Shown piece by piece: positions 14,338 through 17,682 of a stretch of DNA of 17,682 nt (positions within the stretch are counted from its first letter, which is position 1; the number at the start of each line of letters is the position of its first letter). A program made the position numbers and the translations under genes. The DNA comes from Clostridiales bacterium UBA4653 (GTDB lineage: Bacteria > Bacillota > Clostridia > Oscillospirales > CAG-272). Location: contig DHMB01000033.1 of NCBI GenBank assembly GCA_002405565.1, positions 1 to 17,682 of the forward strand, in the 5' to 3' direction. The notes beneath the pieces were generated by a model. The model saw only the letters and a program-made list of their open reading frames with translations. It had not been told where the DNA came from and searched no databases.

Positions 14338-14366
14338 TTGACAAAAAGCCCGTCTTGCGGTATGAT
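14338..14366 (+). promoter_or_regulatory. Promoter of GH78-type gene B (rightward)
   Basis: TTGACA, 17-nt spacer, TATGAT on the plus strand; start near 14373, 30 nt before the ATG. Its -35 lies 21 nt from the -35 of the opposite promoter, so the two polymerases would compete for nearly the same site. Confidence 0.87.
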
Positions 14367-14402
14367 AGTCCAGAAGAAAAACCTATGCGGAGGAAGATTT
14401 AT

Positions 14403-16379
14403 ATGGCAAAATGGATGTGGTATCCCGATGATTTCGAGCTTTATCACGCAATGCTCGTGCACAACAGAAGAGAAATGCACGGAAAATATTATTCGCCGAT
14501 GTGGAGAGTTGACGCTCCGCACAGAAACGTCAGGCTTTATAAGATAGTCGAGCTTGAGGAGAGCGAGGAGTTCTTTGCAAAGGCAAACGACGGCAGCGTG
14601 CTTGAAATAGTAGTAAACGGCGTGCGTTATCTTGCGCCCGCAAAAATTACTCTGGCTCCGGGAAGAAATTTCATAAAGCTTTCTGCTTTCAAAGACGGCG
14701 GCTTGCCTGCGATATGGTGCGAAGGAAAGCATTTTGCTTCGGGCGAGGACTGGCAGCTTGCGTCGTTCGGCTTGGGAGATGAGCCTGCCGGCACAAACGA
14801 TATGTATGACAGCCCGGACGACAACCCGGAAATTTTCAAGTTTTCATATAAGCGGCTTGCGCCTGTCAAAACGGAAAATACAGACGGCGGCGTGCTTTTT
14901 GACTTCGGCAGGGAGCTGATGGGCAAGCTCGTTTTCTCCGATATAAAGTCCGGGGGGAAGAGCGTTTTCATAGCCTACGGCGAATCGCGCGAGGAAGCGC
15001 TCGATACGGAACATTCGGAGATAATCGACACGGTCATCCTTTCGGGAAAAGAAATGCGACTTCGCAGCCGCGCCTGCAGATACGTTTATATAAAGGATGA
15101 CTGCAAGGATTTTTCCGTTTATTACGATTACGAATATCTGCCGATGAATCCGAGAGGAAAATTCTCCTGCGACGACGAGCTTGTAAACAAGATATGGAAT
15201 ATCAGCGCATACACGCTGGAGCTTAACAGCAGAGAAGCCTTTTTTGACGGAATCAAGCGTGACCGCTGGGTATGGTCGGGCGACGCTTATCAGAGCTATT
15301 TTGTAAACTATTATTACGCCTGCGACCTTGACCTTGTCCGCAGAACGACGCTTATGCTTCGCGGCGACGGCAAAATGGCGCAGCACATAAACACGATAGT
15401 CGATTATACGTTCTATTGGATAATCGCAATATGGGAATACTATTTCCACACGGGCGACATTGAGTTTGTACGTCGCGTGGCAAAGAAGATACCGGATATG
15501 TGGGAGCTTGTTGAAAGCAGACTCTCCGAACACGGCTTTATCGGCGGTTACACAGGAAAGGGCGACTGGACATTCGTCGATTGGTCAAAGCGCCTTGAGA
15601 AAACGGAGATAATCTCCGCTGAGCAGATGCTCCTCTGCCGCTCATACGAAGCTTATGCGGAGATACTTGGAGTCCTAGGCGAGGACGGCTCGGAATACCG
15701 CAGAAAGGCGGCGGAACTTAAGGAAAACATTGATAAATACTTCTGGGATGACGAGAAAAAAGCATATATAGACAGCTATCAGAGCGGGAACCGCAAGGTC
15801 AACCGTCACGCAAACATTTTTGCGTTGCTTTTCGGCATAGCGGACGCGGAAAAGCGCGGGCTCATTATTGATAACGTCATAAAGAACAAGGAAATTCCGC
15901 CGATAACGACTCCGTATTTCGAGTTTTTCGAGCTTGACGCAATGTGCGAAATCGGTCAGTTTGATTATGTGACGGATATGCTCCACAGCTATTGGGGCGG
16001 GATGGTCAACCTCGGCGCAACGACGTTCTGGGAGGAATATTTCCCGGAGATGAAGGGCGCAGAGCATTACGCTATGTACGGCAGACCTTACAGCAAGAGC
16101 CTTTGCCACGCCTGGAGCGCATCGCCGATATATCTTATGGGCAAGTATGCTCTCGGCGTCAGACCGACGTCTGCCGCATATGCGACCTATGAGGTCAAGC
16201 CGAATCTGATGTGCTTCGGAAGGATTGAGGGCTCTGTCCCCGTTCCGGGCGGCACGGTTGACGTAAAGGCGGATGGGAAGAGCATTTCGGTTCGTTCGGA
16301 CATCTTGGGCGGAGTGCTTGTCGTCGGCGACAAGCGGATTGACATTCCGCAGGGCGAAACGATTGAAGTAAGCATATAA
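14403..16379 (+). CDS. GH78-type alpha-L-rhamnosidase-like glycoside hydrolase (B)
   Basis: Predicted cytoplasmic glycosidase, 658 residues, no signal peptide. An N-terminal beta-rich region (about 1-245, with LFDFGRELMGKLVF at 165-178) leads into an (alpha/alpha)6 barrel and then a C-terminal beta-sandwich typical of GH78 (YEVKPNLMCFGRIEGSVPVP). The catalytic block reads FDGIKRDRWVWSGD: D282, D287 and D294 keep the triad spacing, but the acid position that is Glu in classical GH78 is Asp287. GATTFWEEYFP supplies a candidate base, about E544/E545. The ATG at 14403 is chosen because GGAGG lies 9 nt upstream and the promoter start is near 14373. The frame is open to 13953, antisense to gene A, but this is not coding. 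Linkage and true substrate are unproven. Confidence 0.82.
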   Translation: MAKWMWYPDDFELYHAMLVHNRREMHGKYYSPMWRVDAPHRNVRLYKIVELEESEEFFAKANDGSVLEIVVNGVRYLAPAKITLAPGRNFIKLSAFKDGGLPAIWCEGKHFASGEDWQLASFGLGDEPAGTNDMYDSPDDNPEIFKFSYKRLAPVKTENTDGGVLFDFGRELMGKLVFSDIKSGGKSVFIAYGESREEALDTEHSEIIDTVILSGKEMRLRSRACRYVYIKDDCKDFSVYYDYEYLPMNPRGKFSCDDELVNKIWNISAYTLELNSREAFFDGIKRDRWVWSGDAYQSYFVNYYYACDLDLVRRTTLMLRGDGKMAQHINTIVDYTFYWIIAIWEYYFHTGDIEFVRRVAKKIPDMWELVESRLSEHGFIGGYTGKGDWTFVDWSKRLEKTEIISAEQMLLCRSYEAYAEILGVLGEDGSEYRRKAAELKENIDKYFWDDEKKAYIDSYQSGNRKVNRHANIFALLFGIADAEKRGLIIDNVIKNKEIPPITTPYFEFFELDAMCEIGQFDYVTDMLHSYWGGMVNLGATTFWEEYFPEMKGAEHYAMYGRPYSKSLCHAWSASPIYLMGKYALGVRPTSAAYATYEVKPNLMCFGRIEGSVPVPGGTVDVKADGKSISVRSDILGGVLVVGDKRIDIPQGETIEVSI

Positions 16380-16386
16380 AAATTAT

Positions 16387-16415
16387 AAGCGGAGGGCAGA
16401 AATTGCCCTCCGCTT
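16387..16415 (+). terminator. Hairpin after GH78-type gene B, likely terminator with weak tail
   Basis: AAGCGGAGGGCA-gaaat-TGCCCTCCGCTT, a perfect 12-bp GC-rich stem 7 nt after the stop. It is followed by CTTGACAAG rather than a T-run, so intrinsic termination may be inefficient or need a factor. The -35 box of the next gene begins two bases after the stem. Confidence 0.65.
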
Positions 16416-16416
16416 C

Positions 16417-16445
16417 TTGACAAGAGCTGTTTTTCGGAGTATAAT
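16417..16445 (+). promoter_or_regulatory. Perfect-consensus sigma-A promoter of the XRE/TPR regulator
   Basis: TTGACA, 17-nt spacer, TATAAT on the plus strand, both hexamers exact. The predicted start (about 16452) falls inside the palindrome at 16448-16464. Confidence 0.92.
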
Positions 16446-16447
16446 AC

Positions 16448-16464
16448 GGTAAATATATTTTACC
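16448..16464. promoter_or_regulatory. Candidate operator over the regulator's transcription start
   Basis: GGTAAA-tatat-TTTACC, a 17-bp palindrome with 6-bp arms located 3-19 bp downstream of the -10 box. A bound protein would block initiation or clearance. The simplest inference is autorepression by the XRE protein encoded 16 nt downstream. Confidence 0.55.
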
Positions 16465-16479
16465 AAAGAGGAAACAAGC

Positions 16480-17265
16480 ATGACGGCAGGCGAAAAGATA
16501 AAGGCTCTCCGAAAGGAGAAAAATCTGACACAGTCCGCATTGACGGAGGGGCTGATAACAAGAAATATGCTCAGCCAGATAGAAAACGGAGTTGCAAATC
16601 CTTCGCTTTCGACGCTTTCCGCAATAGCGGAGAGACTTTCCGTCCCGCTTGAATATCTGCTTTCGGACAGCGCCTCTGCGGGCGATATGGAGCGCCTGAA
16701 AAACAGGGAAAATGTTCGCGGACTTTATGCGGAGGGCAAAAAGGACGAATGTGCGGAGTTGCTTGAAAAATATGACGATGACGAATCCGCTCTGATTTCC
16801 GCCCTTTGCTATGCCGAATCGGGCGCGGCGCTTATGCACGCCGGGAAGCTTTTCTCGGCAAGGCGTGAATTTGAAAAATCCATTGACAGCGCGGGAAAAT
16901 CCGTTTTTGCAGGCGTGATTTCCGCTTGCGCAAAAAGGGGCGTTGCGCTGATAGATTATGTCATGGGCAGGGGCGAGCTTCCTCCTTGCGGCGTCGACGA
17001 ATACGGATATATCCTTCTGCTCGAAGTGCCGTCGTCTCTTGCGCCGTCACATGCGGAGGCGCGCCGACTTATGAAGAGCGGCGAAACGGGGAAAGCCGCC
17101 GAAATTCTTTCGGGTCTTCTTCCGGACGCCGAAAAGTCCGGGGCAATCTGCCTTTATTACGTCCTCTCCGATCTTGAAGCGTGCCTCAAAGCGGAGGGCG
17201 ACATTGCGGGAGCTTACGGGTGCGCCGAAAGGCGGCTTTCGATGAGGGAAGAGATGAACAGGTAA
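16480..17265 (+). CDS. XRE-family regulator with TPR-like C-terminal region (RRNPP-like)
   Basis: A 261-residue cytoplasmic transcription factor. Residues 4-61 are a canonical XRE/Cro-type helix-turn-helix (IKALRKEKNLTQSALTEG, then SQIENGVANPSLSTLSAIAE and VPLEYLL). Residues about 70-255 are helical with TPR-like pairs (ALMHAGKLFSARREFEKSID; RRLMKSGETGKAAEILSGLL). This architecture is shared with peptide-sensing RRNPP regulators (Rgg, PlcR, PrgX), but many such proteins have no known peptide. No small secreted-peptide gene is visible in its flanks. The ATG has AGAGGAAA about 8 nt upstream. It has its own consensus promoter and a palindrome over the start site. Its targets are unknown; the GH78 gene upstream is a neighbour on the same strand, not a proven target. 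Confidence 0.85.
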   Translation: MTAGEKIKALRKEKNLTQSALTEGLITRNMLSQIENGVANPSLSTLSAIAERLSVPLEYLLSDSASAGDMERLKNRENVRGLYAEGKKDECAELLEKYDDDESALISALCYAESGAALMHAGKLFSARREFEKSIDSAGKSVFAGVISACAKRGVALIDYVMGRGELPPCGVDEYGYILLLEVPSSLAPSHAEARRLMKSGETGKAAEILSGLLPDAEKSGAICLYYVLSDLEACLKAEGDIAGAYGCAERRLSMREEMNR

Positions 17266-17277
17266 AAACTGTTTACG

Positions 17278-17682
17278 TCATCTGAATTCCGTGCCGATAT
17301 ATTTCGGACATTCCTCGGGGGAATAATCCCAACTTTCGATATGGTCAGAGAAAACAAAATATTCCGGAGGATAAAGCTCGCTTTCACACTGGTAAGTGTC
17401 GATAAGCACGAGCTTTATTTTCATTTTTTCGGGGATGATATTTTTTATGTAGACCGTCGCGCTGTCTCCTATGCGGACGTTTTCCGAATATTCCGCAAGC
17501 CCTGCGAGGTTAGGGGAAAGCTCAACGAAAATTCCGTAAGGCTCGATACTGCGGACAATGCCGGGGACGGTCTGCCCTATGCGGAATTTTTCGGCGTTCT
17601 CCTTCCAGGTGCCGAGGAGTTCTTTGTGCGTTACGGAAATGCGCATAAGGTCATGGTCGATGGCTTTCACGGCGGTTTTTAT
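17278..17682 (-). CDS. S1-domain RNA-binding protein, C-terminal part (runs off window)
   Basis: The 3' 134 codons of a gene whose frame stays open to the window edge, so the 5' end is missing; the GTG at 17670 is not needed as a start. Residues read VTHKELLGTWKENAEKFRIG, then an S1 (OB-fold) domain with VPGIVRSIEPYGIFVEL and LAGLAE, then IKNIIPEKMKIKLVLID. Clostridial genomes carry short S1-repeat proteins, often labelled ribosomal protein S1, with this VTHKELLGTW-E-N linker between domains and a final S1 motif, so the full protein likely has two or more S1 domains. The C-terminal tail after about residue 95 is acidic and aromatic. It converges with the XRE gene; only 12 nt separate the stops and no terminator is visible there. 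Confidence 0.85.
   Translation of the reverse strand: MKTAVKAIDHDLMRISVTHKELLGTWKENAEKFRIGQTVPGIVRSIEPYGIFVELSPNLAGLAEYSENVRIGDSATVYIKNIIPEKMKIKLVLIDTYQCESELYPPEYFVFSDHIESWDYSPEECPKYIGTEFR

Noticed and set aside
13953..14402. Long 5' extension of GH78-type gene B
   Set aside because: It is antisense to gene A and crosses both promoters. A GGAGG site, promoter position and homology place the start at 14403.
14844..15533. 229-codon minus-strand frame opposite GH78-type gene B
   Set aside because: Low-complexity shadow translation with no promoter, ribosome binding site or family match.
16195..16839. 214-codon minus-strand frame spanning the gene B end and the regulator start
   Set aside because: It runs antisense across a hairpin, a promoter and two convincing genes; the translation looks like noise.
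1..17682. Defence island, mobile element, CRISPR array or tRNA genes
   Set aside because: No transposase, integrase, Cas, toxin-antitoxin pair or regularly spaced repeats were seen, and no tRNA-like cloverleaf was noticed. The NERD-like protein alone does not make a defence system.

Overview
The window looks like chromosomal DNA from a monoderm Firmicute, most likely an uncultured gut-type member of the Clostridia. The evidence is the gene families and gene order (tlyA-nadK-argR-recN; a trmN6/rsmI/metG neighbourhood), a T-box controlled tyrS, an SLH-domain surface protein, strong AGGAGG-type ribosome binding sites, and sigma-A-like promoters that nearly all have 17-nt spacers. There are no tRNA or rRNA genes, CRISPR arrays, insertion sequences or phage genes. 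Coding density is high. The only stretch of more than 300 bases without a protein gene (7796-8118) is filled by the tyrS T-box leader and promoter.

Region 1 (1-5278, minus strand) is a run of seven closely spaced genes read right to left: a membrane-anchored NERD-like protein, an SLH-domain protein, a TrmH/SpoU-family RNA methyltransferase, a TrmN6-like tRNA methyltransferase, rsmI, nagA and the 5' part of metG. Most joints are overlaps or gaps under 60 nt, so this is probably one long operon from a promoter at 5250-5278, mixing RNA modification, translation and cell envelope or amino-sugar functions. Region 2 (5298-6564) is a single plus-strand CDF-family metal transporter with its own promoter and a bidirectional terminator.

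Region 3 (6572-8122, minus) is tyrS preceded by a complete T-box riboswitch with a UAC (Tyr) specifier and a perfect-consensus promoter embedded in the end of recN. Region 4 (8119-12024, minus) is tlyA-nadK-argR-recN, expressed from one promoter.

Region 5 (12047-16415) is a divergent pair of cytoplasmic GH78-type alpha-L-rhamnosidase-like genes. Their back-to-back promoters flank a small CG-centred palindrome, an economical design for joint control. Region 6 (16417-17682) is an XRE-type regulator with a TPR-like C-terminal region and a palindrome over its own predicted transcription start, facing the 3' part of an S1-domain RNA-binding protein gene cut off by the window edge.

Most of the window is housekeeping. 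The parts that deserve a second look are the divergent rhamnosidase pair and its candidate shared operator, the NERD-like protein with apparently lost nuclease residues and a start-codon conflict, a third mutually exclusive hairpin after the tyrS T-box terminator, and the autoregulatory-looking palindrome of the XRE/TPR regulator. I did not find convincing evidence for a wholly new system.
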